A model generated the notes under the pieces. It searched no databases. It saw only the letters and a program-made list of their open reading frames with translations, and was not told where the DNA came from. DNA of 64,000 bases from Planctomycetaceae bacterium (GTDB lineage: Bacteria; Planctomycetota; Planctomycetia; Gemmatales; Gemmataceae). How positions within the stretch are numbered: the first letter of the stretch is position 1; each line of letters starts with the position of its first letter. The stretch spans positions 17,601 through 81,600 of the forward strand of contig PNLP01000031.1 in assembly GCA_013823135.1 (NCBI GenBank), given 5' to 3'. This document shows, piece by piece, positions 27,123 through 35,391 of the stretch. A program made the translations under genes and the position numbers.

Positions 27123-27976
27123 TCGTGCAGAAACTGCCGGAGGATCCCGAGGTTCACGGGGTCCATCTCGTTCCCGGCGTCGTCTTCCTTGGGCGTTTCG
27201 AGGATCATCGGCAACTCCGCGAAGCGGGCGTCCGTCACCAACCTGCGGAAGAAGTCGATGCCGATCTGCCCGAGGCCCAAGCCGGCGTGGCGATCCACCC
27301 GGCTCCCGAATCCGGGCACGCTGTCGTTCAAGTGGAACAACTTCAGGTGCGCAAAGCCGATCACCTGATCGAACTGGGTGAAGGTCGCGGCGTAATCCTC
27401 GGCGCTGCTGATGGGATAACCTGCCGCGAAAATGTGGCAGGTGTCGACGCAGACTCCGAGCCAACTCGGATCCTTCACTCCACTGAGAATCTGCTGGAAG
27501 TGCTCGAAGCGGGCACCGAGGCAACTCCCCTGCCCTGCCGTGGTTTCGAGAAGCACTTTCACCTTCACCTTGGGACAGCGAGCACGAACCGCATCCAGTC
27601 CCGCAATCACACGAGCGATTCCGGCATCCTCACCGGTCCCGTTGTGTGCCCCAGGGTGCGACACGAGGTAACTCAACCCCAGCGTCTCCGCCCGCTCCAC
27701 TTCGATGGTGAACGCATCAATCGACTTCTGGAACAGTTTCTCGTCAGGGGTAGCAAGGTTGATCAGGTACGAGTCGTGCGCGGTTGGGAACTGCAACCCG
27801 GCAGCGTTCACGGCTCGTCGGAACTGAGCCACATCCTCGGGTGCGAGCGGCTTCGCAGCCCAGGCGTTTGGGTTCTTGGTGAAGAGTTGAAGCGTCGAAC
27901 ACCCCAACTTTGTCGCGGCCGATACCGCGTTGTGAAACCCACCCGCGATGGATAAGTGTGCGCCCAGTAGTGGCAT
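27119..27976 (-). CDS. nfo: Endonuclease IV (AP endonuclease)
   Basis: 285 residues. This enzyme cuts DNA 5' to abasic sites in base-excision repair. Family motifs are GAHLSIAGGFHNA at the N-terminus, YLVSHPGAHNG near 107, LETTAGQG near 145, CVDTCHIFAAGY near 178, FHLNDS and DRHAGLGLGQIG near 215-235, and ILETPKEDD near the end. These hold the trinuclear zinc ligands. The start at 27976 has GGGAGG 7 bases upstream. It overlaps the glycosyltransferase gene by 4 bases, tail to tail. Confidence 0.96.
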   Translation of the reverse strand: MPLLGAHLSIAGGFHNAVSAATKLGCSTLQLFTKNPNAWAAKPLAPEDVAQFRRAVNAAGLQFPTAHDSYLINLATPDEKLFQKSIDAFTIEVERAETLGLSYLVSHPGAHNGTGEDAGIARVIAGLDAVRARCPKVKVKVLLETTAGQGSCLGARFEHFQQILSGVKDPSWLGVCVDTCHIFAAGYPISSAEDYAATFTQFDQVIGFAHLKLFHLNDSVPGFGSRVDRHAGLGLGQIGIDFFRRLVTDARFAELPMILETPKEDDAGNEMDPVNLGILRQFLHD

Positions 27977-28051
27977 CCCGAACCTCCCTGTGAGGACCAG
28001 CGTCCAAAGGGAGAATATTGTGCCACAGGCTGTCGCGTTCCACACCGTCAG

Positions 28052-28079
28052 TTGACGGACGCCCGATCTGCCGTAAGAT
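28052..28079 (+). promoter_or_regulatory. Sigma70-like promoter of the cimA-valS leader
   Basis: TTGACG (28052-28057) and TAAGAT (28074-28079) are separated by 16 bases. They match five of six and four of six consensus positions. The predicted start near 28086 leaves about 24 bases before the leader ORF. Confidence 0.65.
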
Positions 28080-28109
28080 TCTTCTCAGACATACTCCGGG
28101 AACGAGCCC

Positions 28110-28214
28110 GTGAATCCGTTCAAGTCACACACCCCGAACATCATCGCGATTACCACTGCGCAGGGAGTGCGCACCATCGTAGCCGTCACCGTTGTGGTGG
28201 TTACCACGGGCTGA
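28110..28214 (+). CDS. Val/Ile/Thr-rich leader peptide for cimA-valS attenuation
   Basis: This is a 34-codon ORF starting with GTG, with GGGA 8 bases upstream. The central part reads NIIAITTAQGVRTIVAV and the end reads TVVVVTTG before TGA. It has seven internal Val, four Ile and seven Thr codons but no Leu. The composition is that of attenuator peptides such as IlvL and ThrL, where scarcity of charged tRNA stalls the ribosome. Four Val codons in a row end only three codons before the stop. It lies between a promoter and an intrinsic terminator, ahead of cimA and valS. The regulatory role is inferred from layout. Confidence 0.8.
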   Translation: MNPFKSHTPNIIAITTAQGVRTIVAVTVVVVTTG

Positions 28215-28216
28215 AT

Positions 28217-28277
28217 GGGGTCGCATCGCAGGTACAGAAACCTTGCCGACCCCGGAGCCAACGCTTCGGGGTTTTTT
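28217..28277 (+). terminator. Attenuator: competing antiterminator and intrinsic terminator
   Basis: The terminator stem is CCCCGGAGC (28250-28258) with GCTTCGGGG (28263-28271), nine pairs including one G-U, a 4-base loop CAAC, then T6 (28272-28277). The alternative stem GGGGTCG (28217-28223) with CGACCCC (28247-28253) uses four bases of the terminator's left arm, so the two cannot form together. GGGGTCG starts two bases after the leader stop. A ribosome at the stop would cover it and permit termination; one stalled on the Val codons would leave it free and block termination. No T-box consensus is present. Confidence 0.8.
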
Positions 28278-28313
28278 CGTGCATCTACCAAACACAAAAA
28301 ACGGATATCACAC

Positions 28314-29918
28314 ATGAGCCGCGTTTCCATCTACGACACCACCCTTCGCGACGGCAGTCAGGGCGAGGGCGTGAACTTCTCGCTCCAAGACAAATTGCTC
28401 CTCACACGCCGGCTCGACGAGCTTGGTGTGGATTACGTCGAGGGCGGCTACCCGCTCTCGAATCCCAAGGATTTCGAGTACTTCCAGGCCGTGCGCGACT
28501 TGCCACTGAAGCACACCAAGGTGTGCGCGTTCGGTATGACACGCCGCAAGAACAGCCCACCGGAAACCGACACATGTCTGAAGGCGTTGCTCGACGCCCA
28601 GACGCCGGTGGTCACCATCGTGGGGAAGACGTGGGACTTCCACGTCACTGACGTGCTCGGCACCACTCTTGAAGAGAACCTCAAGATGATCGCCGATTCC
28701 GTTGGCTTCTGCAAAAGCCAGGGGCGCGAGGTGTTCTACGACGCGGAACACTTCTTCGACGGCTACCGTGCGAATCCCGATTACGCGCTGCAAACCCTGA
28801 AGGCCGCGGCGGGTGCGGGTGCGAACGTCGTGATCCTGTGCGACACGAACGGCGGCACGATGCCCGAACGTGTTGCGGAAGTCGTCCAGATCGCGAAGCG
28901 TGAACTTCCCTGCGAAATCGGCATCCACTGCCACAACGATTGTGAACTGGCCGTGGCGAACACGCTCGCCGCTGTGCGCAGCGGAGCAACGCAAGTTCAG
29001 GGGACCATGAACGGCATCGGCGAACGGTGCGGCAACGTCGATCTCGTGAGCACGATCGCCAACCTGGCCCTCAAGTACGGTTATGAGGTCTTGAAGCCGG
29101 AGAGCCTCAAGCGGCTCACCGAGTCGTCACGGTACGTCTACGAACTGGCGAACCTGAACTTCCGCCCCGGTCAGCCATTCGTAGGACAGAGCGCGTTCGC
29201 CCACAAGGGCGGAATGCACACGCACGCCGTTGCGAAAGACCCGACGAGCTATGAGCACATCCGGCCAGAACAGGTCGGGAACGAACGCCGTATCCTGGTG
29301 TCGGAGCTGTCGGGGCAAGCGACGATCCTGGCGAAGACCGCGAAGTATCAGTTGAGCAATAACAAACCGCTGATGACGAAGATCCTGGCGGCCGTGCAGA
29401 ACCTTGAGAACCAGGGTTACGAGTTCGAGGCGGCCGAGGCGTCGTTCGACTTGCTCGTTCGCAAGACCGCCAAGGAACACAAACCCTGGGAGGTGGACAA
29501 GACCTTCAAACTGTACAAGCCGTGGTTCGAGCGGATCACGTACCGCGTCAACATCGAGGCCCGCGAGGAGGCCACGCCAGTGACCGAGGCCACGGTGCGG
29601 CTCAAGGTCGCGGGTCAGATCGAGCACACCGCGAGCGAAGGCGACGGCCCCGTGAATGCGCTCGATGCTGCGTTACGGAAAGCGCTCGTGCGCTTCTACC
29701 CCCGGCTCAGCGAGATGCAACTGGTCGACTACAAGGTCCGCGTCGTGAACCCGCGTGCCGGCACCGCGGCTCGCGTCCGTGTGGTCATCGAATCACGCGA
29801 TGGCACCGACGTGTGGGGGACCGTGGGCGTGAGCGAGAACGTCATCGAGGCAAGCTGGTTGGCGTTGGTCGATGCTCTTGAGTACAAACTGTTCAAGGAC
29901 GAAGAACAGGGGAAATAA
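28314..29918 (+). CDS. cimA: Citramalate synthase
   Basis: 534 residues. The enzyme condenses pyruvate and acetyl-CoA to (R)-citramalate, giving 2-oxobutyrate for isoleucine without threonine deaminase. The N-terminal TIM barrel begins IYDTTLRDGSQGEGVNFS, with GIHCHNDCELAVANTLAAV near residue 200 and GTMNGIGERCGNVDL near 232. The C-terminal half includes a LeuA-type allosteric dimer domain (about 420-520). The motif set fits the CimA group rather than 2-isopropylmalate synthase, but a role close to isopropylmalate synthase cannot be excluded. The start was set after the attenuator. valS follows after 5 bases. Confidence 0.88.
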   Translation: MSRVSIYDTTLRDGSQGEGVNFSLQDKLLLTRRLDELGVDYVEGGYPLSNPKDFEYFQAVRDLPLKHTKVCAFGMTRRKNSPPETDTCLKALLDAQTPVVTIVGKTWDFHVTDVLGTTLEENLKMIADSVGFCKSQGREVFYDAEHFFDGYRANPDYALQTLKAAAGAGANVVILCDTNGGTMPERVAEVVQIAKRELPCEIGIHCHNDCELAVANTLAAVRSGATQVQGTMNGIGERCGNVDLVSTIANLALKYGYEVLKPESLKRLTESSRYVYELANLNFRPGQPFVGQSAFAHKGGMHTHAVAKDPTSYEHIRPEQVGNERRILVSELSGQATILAKTAKYQLSNNKPLMTKILAAVQNLENQGYEFEAAEASFDLLVRKTAKEHKPWEVDKTFKLYKPWFERITYRVNIEAREEATPVTEATVRLKVAGQIEHTASEGDGPVNALDAALRKALVRFYPRLSEMQLVDYKVRVVNPRAGTAARVRVVIESRDGTDVWGTVGVSENVIEASWLALVDALEYKLFKDEEQGK

Positions 29919-29923
29919 CGATC

Positions 29924-32900
29924 ATGGCGACTGAACTTCCGAAGGCATACGACCCGAAGGCCGCGCAAGAAAAGTGGCTGACGTTCTGGGAGGAACGCGG
30001 CTACTTCCACAGCAAGCCCGACGCGACCAAGAAGCCATTCACGATCGTCATTCCGCCGCCGAACGTGACGGGTGCCCTGCACATGGGGCACGCGCTCAAC
30101 AACACGCTTCAGGATGTGCTCATTCGCTGGCGACGGATGCAAGGCTACAACGCGCTTTGGATGCCCGGCACGGACCACGCCGGCATCGCCACGCAATCCG
30201 TGGTGGAACGGCTCGTGATGCAGACCGAGAAGAAGACACGCCACGACCTCGGTCGCGAGGAACTGGTGCGGCGTATCTGGGATTGGAAGGACAAGTACGA
30301 GACTCGCATTCTCGGGCAACTCCGCGAGATGGGCGCGAGTTGCGACTGGAAGCGAACTCGCTTCACGCTCGACCCAGTGTGCGCCCGAGCGGTGCGCGAG
30401 ACCTTCCTCCGCATGTTCCGCGACGGGTACATCTATCGCGGCAAACGGCTCGTGAACTGGGACACGCACCTCCAGACGAGCGTGGCCGACGACGAGACGG
30501 ACACGGTGCCGACCAAGAGCGGGTTCTGGACGTTCAAGTACGCCGTGGACGGCGCCCCCGACACGTTCATCTCGTTCAGCACCACGCGGCCCGAGACGAT
30601 GCTCGGCGACACCGCCGTGTGCGTCCACCCCAGCGACGAGCGGTACAAGGCACTCGTCGGCAAGACGGTGACGCAGCCGCACACCGGCCGCAAGATCCCG
30701 ATCATCGCCGACGGCCAGCTCGCGGACCCCAAGCTCGGCACCGGTTGCGTGAAGGTGACGCCCGCGCACGACCCGAACGACTACGCCTGTTGGGTGCGTC
30801 ATCCGGAGATTGGGATCATCAACATCCTGAACCCGGACGGCACGATCAACGACGCGGGCGGCGAGTACAAGGGCCTCGACCGCTACAAGGCGCGCGAGGC
30901 CGTGACGAAGAAGATGGAGGAACTCGGGCTGTACGTGGGCAAGGAAGACCGCGAGGTGCCGCTGAAGATCAGCGACCGGAGCAAGACGCCGATTGAGCCG
31001 TTGCTGTCGGATCAGTGGTTCGTGCGGATGGCTGACAGGGACGACGGAAAGCCCGGTCTGGCGCAAATCGCGATGGACGCCGTGTCGTCAGGGAAGGTGA
31101 AGTTTCACCCCGAGCGCTACAAGGACGGCTACCTCGCGTGGCTCGGCGAAAAGCGCGACTGGTGCATCTCGCGGCAATTGTGGTGGGGCCACCGCATCGC
31201 CGTGTGGAGCCGGACGTTCACGGACCGCAAGACTTACGAGGACACCCTGGCCCTGGAAGCCGGCGGGTGGGCGTCCGTCTCACACGTGGCGTGGACCACG
31301 CAGGACGAGATCATGGCCATCCACGTGTGCTTGGGTCACGATGACCCGGACCTGATTGCCGCTCTCCAAGCCGATGGCTTCACCCAATCCGACGACGTGC
31401 TCGACACGTGGTTCTCGTCCGCGTTGTGGCCACACAGCACGCTCGGCTGGCCTGGGCCATCCATCCCCGAAACGAATGCCGATCGCACCGCTCCCGACTG
31501 GGCTGCGATGCGGTCGTACTACCCCACCAGCACGCTGGTGACGAGCCGCGACATTATCTCGCTGTGGGTGGCGCGAATGGTGCTCACGGGGCTATACAAC
31601 GTGGGCGAAATTCCGTTCAGCGACGTGGTCATTCACCCGCAATTGCAGGACGCGTTCGGCGAGCGGATGAGCAAGACCACGGGCAACGGCATCGACCCGC
31701 TCGACATCGTGGAACGCTATGGAGCCGACGCCCTGCGCTATCAGATGGTGTCGCTTGCTGGCGATACGCAGGATAGCCGAATGCCGGTGGCGAACGTGTG
31801 TCCGCACTGTGACACGCTGGTGCCGATCAAGCAAGAGCACCTTCGCGGGCGCACAAAGAAGCTGATCTGTCCCGGCGACAAGGTGAAGGGCATCACATGT
31901 GGCAAGCCGTTCCGACCGGGTGGTCCGTGGACGAGCGAAGACCCGGAACTGATCACGGCGAAGCAGGCGTCCGAGCGGTTCGACATGGGCCGCAACTTCG
32001 CGAACAAGATGTGGAACGCCACGAGGTTCATCATGATGAACCTCGAAGGCTACACGCCCGGCCCCGTGGATGTGGCGGCGCTCCCCACCGAGGATCGCTG
32101 GCTGTTGTCGCGGCTCGCCACCACCACGAAGGCGGTGACCGCAGCGCTCGAAGGCTACCACTTCGCGGAGGTGGCCCGACTCGTGTACGACTTCGTGTGG
32201 TCCGAGTTCTGCGACTGGTACATCGAGATGTCGAAGGGGCGGCTGAAAGACTCCGCGGCGCGTGCGACCGCACAACGGGTGCTCACCGGCGTACTCGATG
32301 GCATCTTGCGACTCGTGCAACCGGTGATGCCTTTCGTGGCCGAGTCGCTGTGGCACGCGCTCGCGGAAGTGGCTCCCGAACGCGGATTGCCGACTCCCAC
32401 GAAGGCCGAGGAAAGCGTGGTGATCGCCGCGTGGCCGACGTATCCCGAATCGTGGATCGACGCCGCAGTGGAAGCTCGCTTCGCCCGGATGCAAGACCTC
32501 GTTCGCAGCGTGCGTGAAGTGCGGAACCGTTATCAGGTCGAGGACAAGACGAAGCTCGACGTGTCGGTGAAATGTTCCGACGCTGTGGCGACCGACTTCA
32601 ACGCACTCGCGGCGTTCATCGGTCCGCTGGCCGGGATCGCGAACCTCACCGCAGGGCCGAACGCTGCGAAACCGAAGCAGGCGGGCGGCATCGTGCGGCC
32701 CGAGTTCGAGGCGTATGTGTCGCTCGCAGGGTTGATCGACCCCGCGGCCGAGATCAAGCGACTCGAAAAGCAGATCGGCGACAAGCGGAAGTCGCTCGAC
32801 GGCATCAAGGCAAAGCTGTCGAACGAGAAGTTCGTCGCTGGTGCGCCGCCCGAAGTGGTGCAGCAGCAACGCGAGTTGGTGGTCGATCTCGAAAAGCAAA

Positions 32901-32944
32901 TCGCGGCGATGGAAGAGAACATGCGCGACTTGCAAACGGCGTAA
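29924..32944 (+). CDS. valS: Valyl-tRNA synthetase with an extra Cys4 insertion
   Basis: 1,006 residues of a class I synthetase that charges tRNA-Val. HMGH is at residues 53-56 (in PPPNVTGALHMGHALNN) and the KMSKS equivalent RMSKT is at about 581-585. The editing domain lies between them, the anticodon-binding helical region follows, and a C-terminal coiled coil ends the protein (EIKRLEKQIGDKRKSLDGI). After RMSKT comes an insertion of about 45 residues with Cys at 626, 629, 649 and 659, a zinc-ribbon-like arrangement. It is co-transcribed with cimA, with a gap of five bases. Confidence 0.96.
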   Translation: MATELPKAYDPKAAQEKWLTFWEERGYFHSKPDATKKPFTIVIPPPNVTGALHMGHALNNTLQDVLIRWRRMQGYNALWMPGTDHAGIATQSVVERLVMQTEKKTRHDLGREELVRRIWDWKDKYETRILGQLREMGASCDWKRTRFTLDPVCARAVRETFLRMFRDGYIYRGKRLVNWDTHLQTSVADDETDTVPTKSGFWTFKYAVDGAPDTFISFSTTRPETMLGDTAVCVHPSDERYKALVGKTVTQPHTGRKIPIIADGQLADPKLGTGCVKVTPAHDPNDYACWVRHPEIGIINILNPDGTINDAGGEYKGLDRYKAREAVTKKMEELGLYVGKEDREVPLKISDRSKTPIEPLLSDQWFVRMADRDDGKPGLAQIAMDAVSSGKVKFHPERYKDGYLAWLGEKRDWCISRQLWWGHRIAVWSRTFTDRKTYEDTLALEAGGWASVSHVAWTTQDEIMAIHVCLGHDDPDLIAALQADGFTQSDDVLDTWFSSALWPHSTLGWPGPSIPETNADRTAPDWAAMRSYYPTSTLVTSRDIISLWVARMVLTGLYNVGEIPFSDVVIHPQLQDAFGERMSKTTGNGIDPLDIVERYGADALRYQMVSLAGDTQDSRMPVANVCPHCDTLVPIKQEHLRGRTKKLICPGDKVKGITCGKPFRPGGPWTSEDPELITAKQASERFDMGRNFANKMWNATRFIMMNLEGYTPGPVDVAALPTEDRWLLSRLATTTKAVTAALEGYHFAEVARLVYDFVWSEFCDWYIEMSKGRLKDSAARATAQRVLTGVLDGILRLVQPVMPFVAESLWHALAEVAPERGLPTPTKAEESVVIAAWPTYPESWIDAAVEARFARMQDLVRSVREVRNRYQVEDKTKLDVSVKCSDAVATDFNALAAFIGPLAGIANLTAGPNAAKPKQAGGIVRPEFEAYVSLAGLIDPAAEIKRLEKQIGDKRKSLDGIKAKLSNEKFVAGAPPEVVQQQRELVVDLEKQIAAMEENMRDLQTA

Positions 32945-32952
32945 CGTTTTGA

Positions 32953-33009
32953 ACAAGCCCGCAGCGCAAACAAGGGGACGGCATTCCCTTGCTCGCGCTG
33001 CGGGCTTGT
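32953..33009. terminator. Long hairpin after valS
   Basis: Outer arms ACAAGCCCGCAGCGC (32953-32967) and its complement (32995-33009) form 15 perfect pairs. An inner CAAGGG/CCCTTG pairing extends the stem. It begins 9 bases after the valS stop and ends 4 bases before the stop of the opposing truB gene, so it probably acts for both. It resembles the GCAGC-containing hairpin at 2841-2887 in style. Confidence 0.75.
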
Positions 33010-33012
33010 ACA

Positions 33013-33888
33013 TCACACTGGGAACACGATCTGCGGCTTCACTCGCTGATTCTCGAGGGTCGTCCCAATCCCAACGAAGCCTTCGAGCCAGCCCAGAACG
33101 CAAACCTCAACGCCGGCGGCTTGCTCGGCCGAGTGCGTGTACTCGACCACTTGACCGCACCGAAATCGTGCTTCGTTATCGCCCCATACACGCACCGTCG
33201 GAAGTAACGAGACGGCGGACGACATCGGAACGAGATCCTCCCCGACACGCGAAGGGTCCAAATCGAGCCCCACAGCATCTTCTGCAAGGTATGGCCCGAC
33301 GCGTGTGCGGCGCAGCGTTTGTACCATCCCACCGACGCCGAGTCGTTCGCCCGCATCCCGCGCGATCGAGCGAATGTACGTCCCCTTGCCGCAATCCACT
33401 TCCACGTCTGCAAATGGCCACTCGTAGCTCACGAGGCGGATCGCGTCGATGCGGACACGGCGGGCCGCGAGGGGCACGTCCTTCCCTGCTCGGGCGAGTT
33501 TATGAGCACGCTTCCCGTCGATTTTCAACGCCGAGAACGCTGGCGGCATCTGCTCGATTGTGCCGACGAATGAGGCGAGGGCGGCTTCGACTTGTTCCCG
33601 TGTTGGGGGCACTGCGTCGGGCGTTTCGGTCACGCTACCATCGGCGTCGTCGGTGGTGCTGGTCGCCCCGAAACGGAAACGCGAAGCGTAGCTCTTGCCC
33701 ATCGCCTGCACGTAGTCTGCGAGTCGCGTCGCGGCACCGATGCACACAACGAGCACGCCCGTTGCGAGCGGGTCGAGAGTCCCCGTGTGGCCGATCTTCG
33801 TCTTGCGCGGGAACCACTTTTGGACACGGTTCACCACGTCTCGCGAGGTCATGCCACTCGGTTTGTCGATTACCAGAAGACCGTTCAT
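33013..33888 (-). CDS. truB: tRNA pseudouridine-55 synthase
   Basis: 291 residues. TruB makes pseudouridine 55 in the T-loop of tRNAs. The N-terminus MNGLLVIDKPSGMTSRDVV is the family motif I, and GHTGTLDPLATGVL holds the catalytic Asp near residue 39. FSALKIDGKRAHKLAR and CGKGTYIRSIARDAGE are further conserved motifs. The start at 33888 was chosen because homology begins there; the longer frame would add 39 unrelated residues. It is convergent with valS. Confidence 0.96.
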   Translation of the reverse strand: MNGLLVIDKPSGMTSRDVVNRVQKWFPRKTKIGHTGTLDPLATGVLVVCIGAATRLADYVQAMGKSYASRFRFGATSTTDDADGSVTETPDAVPPTREQVEAALASFVGTIEQMPPAFSALKIDGKRAHKLARAGKDVPLAARRVRIDAIRLVSYEWPFADVEVDCGKGTYIRSIARDAGERLGVGGMVQTLRRTRVGPYLAEDAVGLDLDPSRVGEDLVPMSSAVSLLPTVRVWGDNEARFRCGQVVEYTHSAEQAAGVEVCVLGWLEGFVGIGTTLENQRVKPQIVFPV

Positions 33889-33926
33889 ATGCAAACTCCG
33901 GTCGCTTACGCACCCGGCTCGCCATG

Positions 33927-34364
33927 TCATGCGTTCGGATTGTCCGTCAGTGCGATGGACACAACCACGAGGTCGGTGCGTTCGCGCCCACCCACGCGAT
34001 TCCAAAATGCCATCGCATCGGCGTTGCCTGCCTTCACCCAGAAGTTAACTTTCTCGATACCTTCACACTTCAACGCCGCGAGGCAATGCTGCACCAATTT
34101 TCGCCCGAGTCCCTGCTTGCGAATCGTCGGGGCCACCGCGACATGATGCAGGTAACCCCGCCGCCCATCATGGCCTGCGAGGCTCACGCCAACCAACTCG
34201 TTCGCATCATTCATCGCCACGAAACTGCACCCGGGGTTGCGGGCCAGGTACTTCGCGATCGCTGTCGGAGTGTCGGCATCGCGAAGCCCGATCCCCGGCA
34301 ACCCTTGCCAGAGTGCGAGCGCCGCCGGTATGTCAGCCTCCACCATCGGCCGAATTGTGAACAT
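33927..34364 (-). CDS. GNAT-family N-acetyltransferase
   Basis: 145 residues of a single GNAT fold. The acetyl-CoA-binding motif A is LHHVAVAPTIRKQGLGRKLVQHCL near residues 75-98 (R-x-x-G-x-G/A as RKQGLG). Motif B is VNFWVKAGNADAMAFWNRVG. The substrate is unknown. It lies 38 bases upstream of truB on the same strand and may be co-transcribed with it. It is divergent from the lipid-kinase gene, with 21 bases between start codons. Confidence 0.88.
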   Translation of the reverse strand: MFTIRPMVEADIPAALALWQGLPGIGLRDADTPTAIAKYLARNPGCSFVAMNDANELVGVSLAGHDGRRGYLHHVAVAPTIRKQGLGRKLVQHCLAALKCEGIEKVNFWVKAGNADAMAFWNRVGGRERTDLVVVSIALTDNPNA

Positions 34365-34385
34365 TGCCGCAACCCAGAGGTCGGG

Positions 34386-35312
34386 ATGAGAGTCGCCACC
34401 TGTGTGATCTACAACCCGGCGGCCGGTCGCGGGAAGGCGGAAAAGCTCCTGAACGAACTTCGGGCCGAGTTGGGGGGTGAAATCGAGTTACGACCGTCAC
34501 GCGAACCGGGCCACGCGGTCGAGTTGGCTCGCATCGCGGCACAGGAGGGATTCGCACGCGTCGTGGCTGCCGGGGGCGATGGCACGGTTCACGAGGTTGC
34601 GAATGGCGTGCTGCAAAGCGAGCGGCGCGACGTGGTGTTCTCGGTGTGGCCCATCGGCTCGGCAAACGACTACGCGTACTCCCTTGGGATGGATGTCTGG
34701 TGGAAGCGCCGCCATGAACGCTTACCGACCGAAATCCTAGCGGTCGATGTGGGTCGTGTCGTCGCAGGTGGTCGCGAGCGGTTCATGATCTGTTGCCTCG
34801 GCGTCGGCTTCAACGGCATGGTCACCATCGAGGCCCGCAAGACGCACTGGCTCGCGGGAATGCCTCTGTATGCCTGGGCGTTCCTCAAGGCGATGGTGAA
34901 GCACTTCGCCACACCCACCATGACCGTCCGCTTCGATGATCGCGAAGTGACGACGCCTACGCTCGCACTCTCTGTACTGAACGGCCAGCGTGAAGGGAAC
35001 TTCCCGCTTCGCCCTGCTGCGAGGCTCGACGATGGCCTGTTCGACTACATGCACGCCACCCGGTTACGCCGCGGGCATCTGATTCGCTACCTCCCCGCGA
35101 TGGCCACGGGGCGACTTCCGGAGAACCACCGGCTCATTCAGCTTGGTTACGCACGGCGAATCGAAGTTCGCAGCGAAGCCCCGCTGTGCGTTCATGCCGA
35201 TGGCGAGTTCGTCTGCGCTCCCGAGGATGGGATCACGCAGATCGTTCTCGAAGTCATCCCACAGCGGTTGCGTGTCGAGGTGTTTCCGCCCGCGTTGTAT
35301 GGTGCCCGATGA
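34386..35312 (+). CDS. Diacylglycerol/sphingosine-kinase-like lipid kinase
   Basis: 308 residues. The N-terminal IYNPAAGRGKAEKLL and AAGGDGTVHEVANGV near residue 61 are the nucleotide-binding motifs of the DAGK catalytic family, and PIGSANDYAYSLG follows. The C-terminal region has LNGQREGNFPLRPAARLDDGLFDY, also typical. It probably phosphorylates a lipid such as diacylglycerol. The ATG at 34386 has GAGG 5 bases before it; the long open frame upstream (starting near 32841) is antisense to truB and is not coding. Confidence 0.9.
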   Translation: MRVATCVIYNPAAGRGKAEKLLNELRAELGGEIELRPSREPGHAVELARIAAQEGFARVVAAGGDGTVHEVANGVLQSERRDVVFSVWPIGSANDYAYSLGMDVWWKRRHERLPTEILAVDVGRVVAGGRERFMICCLGVGFNGMVTIEARKTHWLAGMPLYAWAFLKAMVKHFATPTMTVRFDDREVTTPTLALSVLNGQREGNFPLRPAARLDDGLFDYMHATRLRRGHLIRYLPAMATGRLPENHRLIQLGYARRIEVRSEAPLCVHADGEFVCAPEDGITQIVLEVIPQRLRVEVFPPALYGAR

Positions 35313-35391
35313 AGGCACGAGAGTAGCGAAACATCCCGGTTATGGCGTAGTATCAACCTGGGCGGTCGTTCGCCTCATACCGGAGCACACC

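Noticed and set aside
28085..28330. T-box riboswitch upstream of cimA-valS
   Set aside because: No T-box core sequence and no specifier-loop arrangement were seen; the leader-peptide mechanism explains the region better.
32841..34385. Long in-frame extension upstream of the lipid kinase
   Set aside because: It is antisense to truB and the GNAT gene. The kinase start at 34386 has a good ribosome site.
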